From: Achatina immaculata
Lineage: Eukaryota; Mollusca; Gastropoda; Stylommatophora; Achatinidae
Length of the DNA: 64,000 nt
Assembly (NCBI GenBank): GCA_009760885.1
Contig: CM019693.1
Location: forward strand, 372,001 to 436,000
Direction of reading: 5' to 3'
Under the pieces are notes generated by a model. That model searched no databases, was not told the origin of the DNA, and saw only the letters and a program-made list of their open reading frames with translations. The translations under genes and the position numbers were made by a program. Position 1 is the first letter of the stretch, and each line of letters begins with the position of its first letter. This document shows, one piece after another, positions 1 through 10,862 of this stretch.

Positions 1-174
1 CAGTTTTCGATAAACACTTTAATCATTTAATCATTACAAAATGCTTAAATGCAGAATCAATGTCATAAATGGCCAATTCCCAATCATGAAAAATGAGCAT
101 CATCAGACTACTGCCTGATTATCCTTCAACGAGTTTCACTGGTTGCTTTTTACTAGTTTTTTACAATATAATCC

Positions 175-515
175 AGTTATGGTAACCAATATAAGAAATA
201 GCATCTTGTTGGCAGAAATGAAGATGAAACCATTGACAGCAATTATTGAGGAAAGAAGCTGACGAAGGTTGGGACATGGGCTGACAACTCACTACCAAAA
301 ATAGCACTAAGGTGGACACCACAGGGGAACAGAAGTAAGGATAGACAAAATGAGACACGGAGAAGAACAACAGAGAGGATGCTGAACAATAGAGGGCTCA
401 CATGGGCAAGAGCGAAAAAAAAGGCAAAGGACAGGCAGTTGTGAAAAACACTTGTGGAAGCCCTATGTGCCTTGGGCACTTAAGGTTCAGAGAGAGAGAG
501 AGAGAAAGGAGAGAG
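175..515 (+). mobile_element. LINE-B 3' fragment with (GA)n tail, copy 1
   Basis: In broken frames this reads like the C-terminal end of the LINE-B reverse transcriptase protein found at 34.5-35.2 kb: an AEM-K-MKPLTAIIEERS stretch, then a WTPQGNRS-like stretch and an ALCALGT-like end. It has stops and a deletion in the GHV-RMTD region. Right after the stop codon and a TTAAGGTTC motif comes a GA tract. The same order is seen in the three other LINE-B copies, so the GA run is the element's own 3' tail. Confidence 0.8.
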
Positions 516-719
516 ATGATAACCAGTGACTTCCAACAGTTTTAGTTTTCATTGTTATTAACTGGTAATTTACCACTAATTGAAAGTTAATGTGATCATT
601 GTTCACAGTAATATTTTTTTTCACTCAAATCTGAGAATAAACTAATGGTTAAATATTTGATATTTTTTAATGACACCTACTTAGACAATATGGCAGAGAT
701 CTTATAATGCAGACACATA

Positions 720-955
720 CCAGTTGAGGTTATCTGTTGACTGGTAAGATCCACATTTAATTGCTGACCTTTTATGTCTGTTGACTGGTAAGATCCACAT
801 TTCATTGCTGACATTTTCTGTTTGTTGATTGGTAAGATCCACATTTCATTGCTGACCTTTTATGTCTGTTGATTGGTAAGATCCACATTTCATCACTGAC
901 CTTTTATGTCTGTTGATTGGTAAGATCCACATTTCATTGCTGACCTTTTATGTGA
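720..955. repeat. 44-bp minisatellite, short array (~5 units)
   Basis: The unit is about 44 bp and contains TGGTAAGATCCACATTTC followed by a GCTGACCTTTTATG-like block. About five copies occur here; the same unit is expanded to about 25 copies at 3464-4556, in the second copy of the duplicated segment. Confidence 0.9.
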
Positions 956-1260
956 ATATGAGATGGTGTGTGTGAGAGAGAGAGAGAGGAGAAAGAATAC
1001 ATGTGTATGTCAGAGAAAGAGAATGAGTCTGTGAATGAGACAGAGTATGAGTGTATTACTGAGTGAGTGTGTGTATGAGTGTCAGTGAGTATACAGATGT
1101 TTGTGTGAGTGTGTGAGTGTGACAGTGTGATAATGACTGAGTAACTAAGTAACTGGTAGTGAGTGAGGAAACGAGTGTGAGAGGGACAGTATGACTGTAC
1201 ATGATTATGAGAGAAAGAGTGTAAGAAACAGTAAATAACTGGTAATGTGTTAACAAGCAA

Positions 1261-1308
<48 letters not shown>

Positions 1309-2165
1309 ATGTTAGAGACAGTGAGTGAGTGAGTGATTGTGACTAAATGGGATAGAGTGAGAATCCTAGTTATTAGTGAGTGAGTGATAGAATTTGTTCA
1401 TGAGTGACAGTATCAAAAGTGTGTGACTGAGTGTGGGAAATGAGTGTTCATAACCGTGTCTGTGTGACTGCATAAGTGAGTTTGTGTGTGTGTGAATGCA
1501 TGAATGTGTGAGTGAGTGTGTGTAAGTGTATGAATGTGAGAGCAGGTGACTGTGTAACAAGTTGTGAGTGAGTAAATTAATGTGAGAGTGATAGTGTGAG
1601 AGTGACACAGAGTGCGTGTGTGAGAGAGAAAGAGTGAGTGTGAGTGAGTGAGTGACTGTGTGAGTGAGTGACATTGAGTGTGCAAATGTTTTAGTATGGA
1701 TGAATGAGTGTTAATGAATGAGAGTGAGTATAGGTTAGTGTGAAATGTGTTAGAGTGTGTATTAGTGATATTGAATGTGAGATAGTGAATGATGCAAATC
1801 AGTGTGTTAGTGTGACTGAGTATGTAAGTGTGCATCAATGTGCGAGTCCAAGTGAGTGTGTAAGTGTGATTTCAATGTGTGTGTGAATGAATCTGGGACT
1901 GAGTGAATGTGAGAGTGAGTGTTGAGTAACAACTGCTGTTAGTAAGAGTGAGCGAGTGAGAAAGTGAGAGAGTGTGTGCATCTGTGTGTGAGACTTTGTA
2001 AATGAGCGAGTGAGTATGAATGTCAGGTGTTGGTGAGTGAGTATGAGCATCTCTGTGTGAATGTATGAGTATGTGTGACAGTGGGTGAGTAACTGGCTAA
2101 CAATTGTGAGAGTGAATGTATGTAAGTACAAGAGAAAGAGTGTGATAAAGATAGAGAGAAGACGG
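956..2165. repeat. GTGA/GTGT-type low-complexity block, ~1.2 kb
   Basis: About 1.2 kb of degenerate GTGA, GTGT and GAGA tetranucleotides, including a pure GT run near 1262-1292. Open frames across it on the minus strand only encode His/Thr/Ser-rich repeats and are artefacts of the purine/pyrimidine bias. No gene is supported. Confidence 0.9.
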
Positions 2166-2207
2166 TGTCAGATTTGGCAAAAAAGTGTGTGCATGTGTGT
2201 TTTGTTT

Positions 2208-2241
<34 letters not shown>

Positions 2242-2743
2242 ATAAAAAGAAAAAGAGATAAAAATGTTTTTTTCTTCTTTTTTTTTTTTAAATACCCCTT
2301 TTGAATGACCTTGACATACAGGAAATCATATTTAAGGCTGGACTGAGAAACATGGTCATGAGGTTCCAGTAGAATTTAACAAGAAACACTGCTCACACAA
2401 TCACCTGCATTACTGTTGCCAACCTTACTGAGAAATTCAAAATCACAGAGAGTGTTGTAAAACAATCAAGAGGTGGACATTCACAAGCTAGCCTTGATGA
2501 AGGTGGCATTATTTGCAAGTGATAATCACGCTGAGAATATTTTGTAACTAAAAATGGAATCTTCTTAAAAGTGCTAAATGTATGGAGACTTCTGGGGACA
2601 TCTTACCAGACTGTCAAGGTGTAATTTATTCTCCTCAGTTAAATATCTTATGTCATAGTCAGTGATGTTTTTGGAACCAGTACAACTGTTATCTGTCTTT
2701 TACCTTGCATGAAGCACTTTTTACAATACCGGTTTTCTCAATA
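2166..2743. other. Spacer: CT microsatellite then unassigned DNA
   Basis: A CT-repeat (about 2206-2240) and short A- and T-runs are followed by about 450 bp with no convincing ORF, RNA or repeat match within the window. It separates the two copies of the ~1-kb duplicated segment. Confidence 0.6.
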
Positions 2744-3790
2744 CAGTTTTCGATAAACACTTTAATCATTTAATCATTACAAAATGCTTAAATGCAGAAT
2801 CAATGTCATAAATGGCCAATTCCCAATCATGAAAAATGAGCATCATCAGACTACTGCCTGATTATCCTCCAACGAGTTTCACTGGTTGCTTTTTACTAGT
2901 TTTTTACAATATAATCCAGTTATGGTAACCAATATAAGAAATAGCATCTTGTTGGCAGAAATGCAGATGAAACCATTGACAGCAATTATTGAGGAAAGAA
3001 GCTGACGAAGGTTGGGACATGTGCTGACAACTCACTACCAAAAATAGCACTAAGATGGACACCACAGGGGAACAGAAGTAAGGATAAACCAAATGAGACA
3101 CGGAGAAGAACAGCAGAGAGGATGTTGAACAATAGAAGGCTCACCTGGGCAAGAGCGAAAAAAAAGGCAAAGGACAGGCAGTTATGAAAAACCCTTGTGG
3201 AAGCCCTATGTGCCTTGGGCACTTAAGATTCAGAGAGAGAGAGAAGAGAGATGATAACCAGTGACTTCCAACAGTTTTAGTTTTCATTGTTATTAACAAT
3301 TAACATTTACCACTAATTGCCAGTTAATGTGATCACTGGTCACAGTAATATTTTTTTCACTCAAATCTGAGAATAAACTAATGGTTAAATATTTGATATT
3401 TTTTAATGACACCTACTTAGACAATTAGGCAGAGATCTTATAACACAGACACATACCAGTTGAGGTTAGCTGTTGACTGGTAAGATCCACATTTCATTGC
3501 TGACCTTTTCTGTTTGTTGACGGGTAAGATCTGCATTTCATCGCTGATTTTTTCTGTTTCATCACTGATCATTTTTGTCTGTTGATTGGTAAGATCCATG
3601 TTTCATGGCTGATCTTTTCTGTCTGTTGACTGGTAAGATCCATGTTTCATTGCTGATCTTTTCTGTCTGTTAACTGGTAAGATCCACATTTCATCGCTGA
3701 CCTTTTCTGTTTGTTGACTGGTAACATCTGCATTTCATCACTGATCATTTCTGTCTGTTGACTGGTAAAATCTGTTTCATCGCTGATCAT
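2744..3790. repeat. Copy 2 of the ~1-kb duplicated segment
   Basis: Matches 1-960 with a few substitutions and small indels, then runs into a much longer array of the same 44-bp minisatellite. The expansion therefore followed the duplication, or differs between copies. Confidence 0.85.
2922..3245 (+). mobile_element. LINE-B 3' fragment with (GA)n tail, copy 2
   Basis: Duplicate of the fragment at 175-515 with the same frame-breaking lesions, so it was carried by the segmental duplication rather than inserted independently. It ends in TTAAGATTC plus a GA tract. Confidence 0.8.
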
Positions 3791-4556
3791 TTTTGTCTGC
3801 TAAGATCCACATTTCATTGCTGATCTTTTATGTCTGTTGACTGGTAAGATCCACATTTCATTGCTGATCTTTTATGTCTGTTGATTGGTAAGATCCACAT
3901 TTCATTGCTGACCTTTTATGTCTGTTGATTGGTAAGATCCACATTTCATTGCTGATCTTTTCTGTCTGTTGATTGGTAAGATCCACATTTCATCGCTGAC
4001 CTTTTCTGTTTATTGACTGGTAAGATCCACATTTCATCACTGACCTTTTCTGTTTGTTGACTGGTAAGATCCACATTTCATCGCAGACCTTTTATGTCTG
4101 TTGATTGATAAGATCCACATTTCATCGCTGACCTTTTCTGTCTGTTGATTGGTAAGATCCAAATTTCATCGCTGACCTTTTATGTCTGTTGACTGGTAAG
4201 ATCCACATTTCATCGCTGACCTTTTCTGTCTGTTGATTGGTAAGATCCACATTTCATTGCTGATCTTTTATGTCTGTTGACTGGTAAGATCCACATTTCA
4301 TTGCTGATCTTTTATGTCTGTTGACTGGTAAGATCCACATTTCATTGCCGATCTTTTATGTCTGTTGATTGGTAAGATCCACATTTCATTGCTGATCTTT
4401 TATGTCTGTTGACTGGTAAGATCCACATTTCATTGCTGACCTTTTATGTCTATTGACTGGTAAAAAATCCACATTTCATTGCTGACCTTTTATGTCTACT
4501 GACTGGTAAAAAATCCACATTTCATTGCTGATCACTGGCGTCTGTTGACTGGTAAG
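3464..4556. repeat. 44-bp minisatellite, long array (~25 units)
   Basis: About 1.1 kb of head-to-tail 44-bp units built on TGGTAAGATCCACATTTCAT, with variants at a few positions (GACC/GATC, TATG/CTGT) and a few truncated units. There are no unique spacers between units, so it is a minisatellite and not a CRISPR array. Confidence 0.92.
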
Positions 4557-4604
4557 CAAAGACCAGCCCTTTTTCCTACTCTTATCATATGATGAAGTTG
4601 AGAC

Positions 4605-5570
4605 TACAGGTCAATAAGTAAACTCTGAAATTTATACAGCTAGATTATGCATGCAGCATGTGAAGAGTCAGGAATAGGGCCACATGGAGGCTCTTTCCCT
4701 CACTTTCAGTATTAGTGATTGATTATGTGAAATATTTGTTATCTTTGAAACATTATTTTAGCCTGTGTTGTTCTGTTCTTTATCTCCATTCCACACATTC
4801 CACTTGAATTTATTAATGTCCCTAGATATTTGAACTTTCATACCTGCTTCAATGTTATGTTGTTCACTGTTATTTTACAACTGGGAATCACTTTCTTCTT
4901 AGAGAAGACCATGGCTTCTGTTTTCTTCTCATTCAGGCTGTCCCCTTTATTTTCACTTCTCATAATCATTATTACCGTGCTTATCAGCTCCTGCAGCTCT
5001 TTTTTCATACTTTCGTGAGAGTTTATAGAATGAATTACTGATACAACATACAAGCCATCACACACATGCAACTATCGTGATGGACGACGTGGTTTTTGTT
5101 GGTACGCATTGAAGTTTTACGTAATTCATTTGAATACAGCCAGTTTTACGTTTACTCTAAACTTTCTAATGTTTCACATTAACCATACTTACAAATATTA
5201 GCGTTCTTCGTCCAAGGAGGAGGTTCTGAACCAGACAGACATCAGCTGCTGTAGGCTTCTGCCTGCCATGAGCTTGTTGAACTTTTCTGTCATGGCTGAC
5301 ACGGCAAAATTGCTAATTGCTGCTAATTCACTTGAATCCTCTAACTTCACTGTTGGTCATCCTTAATTGATGCTCCACGGAGCTGCTCCACAAAATCTGG
5401 TCTTTGGTAAGTTATTCTTACAATTATTTGAGCTTAAACGTGCAAACACGTCCGTGTCAGGATAGAGATTACACGAGCCGTCCGTCGTCTGCTAGTTTGT
5501 GCTCATCGTCTGCTTCTTGAAGATCGGTCAATGGGGAATCCCTCTACGTTCTATAAATAGCAGAGTGGAA
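4605..5570. repeat. ~960-bp tandem duplication, copy 1
   Basis: This block and 5571-6506 are near-identical in the same orientation. Each holds a minus-strand LINE reverse-transcriptase fragment followed by a non-LINE module that includes GGTCTTTGGTAAGTTATTCT. Copy 1 ends in a TATA-like CTATAAATAG at about 5552, which copy 2 lacks because a LINE-A begins there. A diverged third copy of the non-LINE module lies at 9965-10565. Confidence 0.85.
4810..5075 (-). mobile_element. LINE reverse-transcriptase fragment
   Basis: A minus-strand frame reads KKTEAMVFSKKKVIPSC then ITVNNITLKQV and a KYLGTLIN-like continuation. This is the region just after the YADD motif in RTE-like LINEs and aligns by eye with the same region of the element at 37.5-40.8 kb. 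Only this short segment remains. Confidence 0.7.
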
Positions 5571-6506
5571 CAGTCAATAATTAAACTCTGAAATTTATAC
5601 AGCTAGATTACGCATGCAGCATGTGAAGAGTCAGGAATAGGGCCACATGGAGGCTCTTTTCCTCACTTTCAGTGTTAGTGATTGATTACGTGAAATATTT
5701 GTTACCATTTGAAACATTATTTTAGCTTGTGTTGTTCTGTTCTTTATCTCTATTCCACACATTCCACTTGAAGTTATTAATGTCCCTAGATATTTGAACT
5801 TTCATACCTGCTTCAATGTTATGTTGTTATTTTACAACTGGGAATCACTTTCTTCTTAGAGATCATGGCTTCTGTTTTCTTCTCATTCAGGGTGAGTCCC
5901 CATTATTGTCACTTCTCATAATCATTATTGCCGTGCTTACCAGCTCCTCCAGCTCTTTTTTCATACTTTCGTGAGAGTTTATAGGATGAATTACTGATAC
6001 AACATACAAGCCATCACACGCATGCAACTATCGTGATGGACGACGCGGTTTTTGTTGGTACGCATTGAAGTTTTACGTAATTCATTTGAATACAGTCAGT
6101 TTTACGTTTACTCTAAACTTTCGAATGTTTCACATTAACCATACTTACAAATATTAGCGTTCTTCGTCCAAGGAGAAGGCTTTGAACCAGACAGACATCA
6201 GCTGTTGTAGGTTTCTGCCTGCCATTAGCTTGTTGAACATTTCTGTCATGGCTGACACGACCAGTAACAGCAAGCAAAATTGCTAATTGCTGCTAATTCA
6301 CTTAAATCCTCTAACTTCACGGTTTGTCGTCCTTAATTGATGCTCCACGGAGCTGCTCCACAAAATCTGGTCTTTGGTAAGTTATTCTTACGATTATTTG
6401 AGTTTAAACGTGCAGACACGTCCGTGTAAGGATAGAGATTACACGGACCGTCCGTCGTCTGCTAGTTTGTGCTCATCGTCTGCTTCTTGAAGGTCGGTCA
6501 ATGGGG
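5571..6506. repeat. ~960-bp tandem duplication, copy 2
   Basis: Second copy of 4605-5570, differing by scattered substitutions and small indels, including a short internal deletion in the LINE fragment at about 5820-5835. It is cut at its right end by the LINE-A beginning at about 6507; related flanking sequence resumes at about 7431. Confidence 0.85.
5770..6030 (-). mobile_element. LINE reverse-transcriptase fragment (duplicate)
   Basis: Same segment as 4810-5075, carried by the tandem duplication, with extra indels that break the frame. Confidence 0.6.
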
Positions 6507-7430
6507 AATTCCTCTCATTCATTCATTCATTCATTCATTTGCATGTCCCTTGCCGAACTTTGCCTCCCAAACAGCACTCCTGTAGGCTTCTCGGTTGTGA
6601 GCAAGATGGCCTGCTGTTACTGCATCCATTTGCAGATCGTCAACGATGTCTTGCAGCCATCTTCGTTTTGGTCTTCCTCTCTTTCTTTTTCCCATTATGT
6701 ATCCTTCCAAGATGGTCTTCTCTAGATTATCACGACGTTTAATGTGTCCAAAATATTTAAGTTTTCTCTCTTTAATCCTCGTTACTAGCCAGCCTTCTTC
6801 AATATTAAGCTCTTGCAGTATAGATATATTTGTTCTTTTTTGTGTCCACGATATTTGGAGAACTCTTCTGTAGCATTTACATTCAAAGGCATTTATGTGT
6901 TTCTCAGCTGTTTTGTTAAGTGTCCAGGTCTCAAAGGCATATGTTGCGATGGGAAAGATGCATCCCCTTAAAAATCTTATTTTTGTGGTTCTGTCTGCTC
7001 CTCTCCACAGATTCTTTATTTGTTTTACTTTCTGAAGAGCGATTGACGTCCTCCTTTTAATTTCCCTCATTGTATCTCCATTATTAGTTAGTAGTGATCC
7101 AAGATATTCAAAACTCTCCACTTCTTCCAATCCTTCCTCGTTGATACATATTTCAGCTGCCTTGTTTGTTTTGTCAGTTGTCATCAACTTAGCTTTCTTT
7201 GCATTAAGATAGAGGTTCTGCTCTTCGCTGTTCTTATGAACTGACATAATTAGTTTTTCCATTCCTTTTTGTGTTGTGGACAGTAATACCGTGTCATCAG
7301 CATATCTAATCTCTGGTATTTCAAAACCTCCAATTGTTATGGCATCGTAATATTCTTTGTCTACATCTTCTCTAACATTCCTCATTATATTTTCAGTATA
7401 CAAGTTAAATAAGTAGGGTGACAATATGCA
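6507..7430 (-). mobile_element. LINE-A copy, 3' half of the reverse transcriptase
   Basis: A minus-strand open frame of 297 residues (7424 to 6531) starts at the SPYLFNLYTEN stretch. It holds the catalytic [10 protein letters not shown] motif, a YLGSLLTNNGD thumb region, a KCYRRVLQISW stretch and the C-terminal GKRKRGRPKRRW motif, ending in KGHANE. A tetranucleotide tail (ATGA)n follows on the minus strand (6517-6540). The 5' part of the RT and the endonuclease are missing, so it is a 5'-truncated, non-autonomous copy. No clear target-site duplication was found. Confidence 0.9.
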
Positions 7431-7605
7431 CCCCTTTCACACTCAAATAAGCGCTGCGTGGGGGAGGGGGGAGGAATCTCAAGAAGGCGCACTAGAGGAT
7501 ATGATATTTGTTCGATTATTATGAGATGACATTTATAGTTGTTTTTTTTCTTCTTTTTAGTGATTAGTAACAACTTTACGTCATATTAAAGCCTGTTACA
7601 TCTTA
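7431..7605. other. Flank shared with 10430-10565
   Basis: The stretch including TATTATGAGATGACATTTAT and AGTAACAA-TTTACGTC matches 10500-10555. It is the continuation of the ~960-bp block beyond the LINE-A insertion. Confidence 0.6.
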
Positions 7606-7607
7606 CA

Positions 7608-7720
7608 TGGCCTCCCATATTAAAAGCAGAAGTGGTAGAAACCATCAAGCACATGAAGAACAACAAAGCACCCGGACCAGATAAAGATCACTAAGGAAGA
7701 ATCACTAAGGAAACCACTAC
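7608..7720 (+). mobile_element. LINE-F linker fragment
   Basis: Reads KAEVVETIKHMKNNKAPGPD, the segment between endonuclease and RT that also occurs in the LINE-F copy near 61985-62060. It is followed by a short direct repeat (ATCACTAAGGAA twice) and then the retroposon copy at 7722. Confidence 0.7.
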
Positions 7721-7721
7721 C

Positions 7722-8170
7722 CTGGGGGTTATAGCGATCCCTGCCTCGTTACCAAAACTAGGTCTGTTAGTAGGGGTAACAACGGAGAAGCGGGACAGGG
7801 TTTTGGTCAGTTATGATTTTCCAACCCGGACGCTAACATATCAGCTAAGGTTCGCCAACCCTGAAGCCAGCATGTCAGCTAATGTTGCCAACCCTGACGC
7901 TAACATATCAGCTAAGGTTCGCCAACCCTGAAGCCAGCATGTCAGCTAATGTTGCCAACCCTGACGCTAACATATCAGCTAAGGTTCGCCAACCCTGAAG
8001 CCAGCATGTCAGCTAATGTTGCCAACCATGACGCTAACATATCAGCTAAGGTTCGCCAACCCTGAAGCCAGCATGTCAGCTAATGTTGCCAACCCTGAAG
8101 CCAGCATGTCAGCTAATGTCGCCTACCTTGAAGCCAGCATATCAGCTACAGGTCGCTGATTGTCAGACTT
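7722..8170 (+). mobile_element. Retroposon copy related to 61605-61765
   Basis: The CTGGGGGTTATAGCGATCCC, GGTCTGTTAGTAGGGG and GGTCGCTGATTG segments match in order the 3' half of the U2-containing retroposon at 61190-61785. It lacks the U2-like head, so it is 5'-truncated. The middle is expanded by internal tandem repeats. Confidence 0.7.
7850..8150. repeat. ~67-bp internal tandem repeat
   Basis: Alternating CCAACCCTGAAGCCAGCATG and CCAACCCTGACGCTAACATA half-units, about four full cycles. The single-copy version is present in the related element near 61710-61740, so this array grew inside the retroposon. Confidence 0.85.
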
Positions 8171-8216
8171 GATAGTGTTATCTCCTCTATTAACCATGGT
8201 CTCAATACGAAATAAC

Positions 8217-8412
8217 TGATAATATGGAACTCTTTCTCTGGTCATTTTCAGTCTCTGAAAAGCTGTTGCTAGATTATAATTTTCTTTGGAACTCTTTCTC
8301 TGGCCATTTTCAGTCTCTGAAAAGCTGTTGCTAGATTATAATTTTCTTTGGAACTCTTTCTCTGGCCATTTTCAGTCTCTGAAAAGCTGTTGCTAGATTA
8401 TAATTTTTATTT
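8217..8412. repeat. 62-bp tandem repeat, 3 units
   Basis: Three nearly perfect units containing TCTCTGAAAAGCTGTTGCTA and AGATTATAATTTTC. Confidence 0.9.
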
Positions 8413-8489
8413 CAGCCGTTCTGTTCCTATCTATCCATAAATAAAGTAAAAGCAAGCTATTGACATCTTTTGAATTCGTGACTTATAGA

Positions 8490-8790
8490 CTGGTGATGAT
8501 GATGATGATTTTGTCAGTCTGGAGCAAGCAGTATGTCCCCTCTTCTCATTGCATGTCCTGTGAAAGTACATCATCTCACTCATATTCTTTTAGTAAGATT
8601 TTGTCTCTCCAGCTCTTTTCATACATTCTTCATTAGTCATCCACACTGTCCAGGGAATTCAGAACACTCTTCTGATAAACAACATTTCTACTGCTTCCAA
8701 TGAGCTTTGTGCAGACCTGCCTTTTGTACATGATTAACTTTCATAAAATAAGATAGGCTCAGTATAGCATTTTAGGATTGTTTTCTAACA
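8490..8790 (-). mobile_element. LINE-C 3' fragment with (ATC)n tail
   Basis: On the minus strand it reads SLEAVEMLFIRRV, IPWTVWMTNEECMKRAGETK, and ends in a TGATGATGATGAT run on the plus strand (8495-8512). This matches the C-terminal part of the LINE at 37.5-40.8 kb, with several stops. Confidence 0.75.
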
Positions 8791-8804
8791 TTCATTGATA
8801 AAGA

Positions 8805-9700
8805 ACTTCATTCATTCATTCATTTGCATGTCCCTTTGCGGAACTTTGCCTCCCAAACAGCACTCCTGTAGGCCTCTCGGATGTGAGCAAGATGGCCTGC
8901 GGCTGATGCATCCACTTGCAGATCGTCAACGATGTCTTGCAGCCATCTTCGTTTTGGTCTTCCTCTCTTTCTTTTTCTCATTATGTATCCTTCCAATACG
9001 GTCTTCTCTAAATTATCATGACGTTTAATGTGTCCAAAATATTTAAGTTTTGTCTCTTTAATCCTCTTTACTAGCCAGCCTTCTTCGATATTAAGTTCTT
9101 GTAGTATAGATATATTTGTTCTTTTTTGTGTCCACGATATTTGGAGGGCTTTGCGAGCCCTATGTGACGTTTAACGGCACGGGAAGGATATATGATATAA
9201 GATATTTGGAGAACTCTTCTGTAGCATTTACATTCAAAGGCATTTATGTGTTTCTCAGCTGTTTTGTTAAGTGTCCAGGTCTCACAGGCATATGTTGCAA
9301 TGGGAAAGATGCATGCCCTTAAACATCTTATTTTTTGGTTCTGTCTGCTCCTCTCCACAGATTCTTTATTTGTTTTACTTTCTGAAGAGCGATAGATGTC
9401 CTCCTTAAATTTCCCTCATTGTATCTCAATTATTAGTTAGTAGTGATCCAAGATATTCAAAACTCTCCACTTCTTCCAATCCTTCCTCATTGATACATAT
9501 TTCAGCTGTCTTGTTTGTTTTGTCAGCTGTCATCAATTTAGTTTTCTTTGCATTAAGATGGAGGTTCTGCTCTTTGCTGTTCTTACGGACTGACATAATT
9601 AGATTTTCCATTCCTCTTTGTATTGTGGGCAGTAATACTATGTCATCAGCATATCTAATCTCTGGTATTTCATAACCTCCAGTTGTTATGGCATCGCCAT
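8805..9700 (-). mobile_element. LINE-A copy interrupted by a LINE-D tail insertion
   Basis: Same C-terminal region of LINE-A as at 6507-7430, with frameshifts and stops. Readable pieces on the minus strand are MENLIMSVRKNSKEQNLHLN, EEGLEEVESFEYLGSLLTNN, KCYRRVLQIS and the 3' end with an ATTC run (plus strand, 8808-8823). It is split at 9147-9200 by a 54-bp insertion with its own target-site duplication. Confidence 0.9.
9147..9200 (+). mobile_element. 54-bp LINE-D 3'-end insertion with 11-bp TSD
   Basis: GATATTTGGAG occurs at 9136-9146 and 9201-9211, and restoring one copy rejoins the LINE-A sequence. The insert holds only the extreme 3' end of LINE-D (GAGCCCTATGTGACGTTTAA, a GGCAC box and a GGATATATGATATAA tail). 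It is a dead-on-arrival, very short retrotransposition product in the opposite orientation to its host LINE. Confidence 0.92.
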
Positions 9701-9756
9701 ATTATTATCACATATTTATGTACACACTAATAATTAATTAATAATTAAACAGGCTG

Positions 9757-9940
9757 AAGAAAAAGAGGTCGACCACGTGAAACTCTAAGGAGAACATTGT
9801 TAAATTAAGAGAAGCCAGTTTAGCGTGCATAACATCCCTTGATGAGGTTGAAAAACTTGCCGAAAACTGGAAAACTTGGCAAAACTACTATGCGAGCCCT
9901 ATGTGACGTTTAACGGCACGTGAAGGATTTCAGATGGAAG
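9757..9940 (+). mobile_element. LINE-D 3' fragment
   Basis: Reads KKKRSTT-KL-RTLLN-REAS and SLDEVEKLAENWKTW, followed by the GAGCCCTATGTGACGTTTAA 3' UTR box shared by all LINE-D copies in this window. Confidence 0.8.
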
Positions 9941-9964
9941 AATAATCAATGTGTGCTCTTTAAT

Positions 9965-10565
9965 TAATAAACTAGTTACTTCTTTAGTTCGCTGGAATAC
10001 AGTCCGTTTTTTATGTTTATTCTAAACTCCCGAGTGTCAACATTAACTCTACTTACCGATATCTCTCTGGGGAGACGGTTTTTACAGCAGAAAGACATCT
10101 TGCTCAAGACTTCTGCCATGGCTGACTTTGTCAGTTTTAGACTTGCACAGTAACAAGAAGCACTATTTGCGTGGTTAGCTCATGTTTCCTTCCTCTTACA
10201 TCTCCTAATTTCACGCTTGTTCCTACCTAAAAGATGCAGCTCACAACTGCTCTACGAAAAACAGGTGTTTCGTAAGTTCGAGTGTAAAAACGTGCAGCAA
10301 CGCCCACCTGTCGCTTGAGATTATAAGAGCAGACGCCTACGCAGGTGTACTCATTGGACAGTCCGTTCTTCCACTCTACAAATGGCAGAGCGAAATAGTC
10401 AATTAGACCGTATAGTAACAGTGGCTCTCAGTTTCTGGTCCTGTCTCAAACTAGGGTCGCGGGGGGATAGAATGCGAGAAGATATTTTCATAAATATTGC
10501 ATTATTATGAGATGACATTTTTATATTATAGTAACTAGTAACAAATTTACGTCTTGTTAAGATTA
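9965..10565. other. Diverged third copy of the ~960-bp block's non-LINE module
   Basis: ATACAGTCCGTTTTTTATGT, CTGCCATGGCTGAC, and CACTCTACAAATGGCAGAGC correspond in order to the module at 5130-5575 and 6090-6500, but with about 30 percent change. The right end matches 7500-7600. It shows the ancestral, LINE-free arrangement. Function unknown. Confidence 0.65.
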
Positions 10566-10862
10566 GTACTGCTAGACTAACACCTAAACAGTCGCGTTAA
10601 ACACATGAGTCTCCTGGCAACCGAAATAAAGCCCACAAGGACACCATTGATGAACGGAATTCCATCAAACACATTACAAAGCATCGGCAAAAATAATTAG
10701 GAGAGAAACCCTAAATGGAGAAAAGTGAATAGTTTAATCATATCCGTAAGAAAGCTACACAAACTTGATTAAACAATATAAACAGTACAATTAAAGAGAA
10801 ACAAAACATGCAGAGAGTCACATAGAGACAGTACAAAAATTACTACAATTCAAAAACGACAA
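10566..10862. other. Unassigned A-rich spacer
   Basis: AT-rich DNA with no supported ORF, RNA or repeat between the diverged block and the next LINE-A. Confidence 0.5.

Larger units (their letters stand above)
1..960. repeat. Copy 1 of a ~1-kb duplicated segment
   Basis: The sequence from position 1 is repeated nearly identically from 2744, including the AT-rich start, a LINE-B fragment, a short GA tract and the beginning of a 44-bp minisatellite. The distance of 2743 bp suggests a tandem or segmental duplication. The window starts inside or exactly at the unit, so the true left border is unknown. Confidence 0.85.

Noticed and set aside
934..2131. Several long His/Thr/Ser-rich open frames on the minus strand
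   Set aside because: They are translations of GTGA/GTGT low-complexity DNA in several frames at once.
3464..4556. Regular repeats resembling a CRISPR array
   Set aside because: Units are contiguous with no unique spacers and the context is an animal genome; it is a minisatellite. The same holds for 26450-27757 and 36880-37096.
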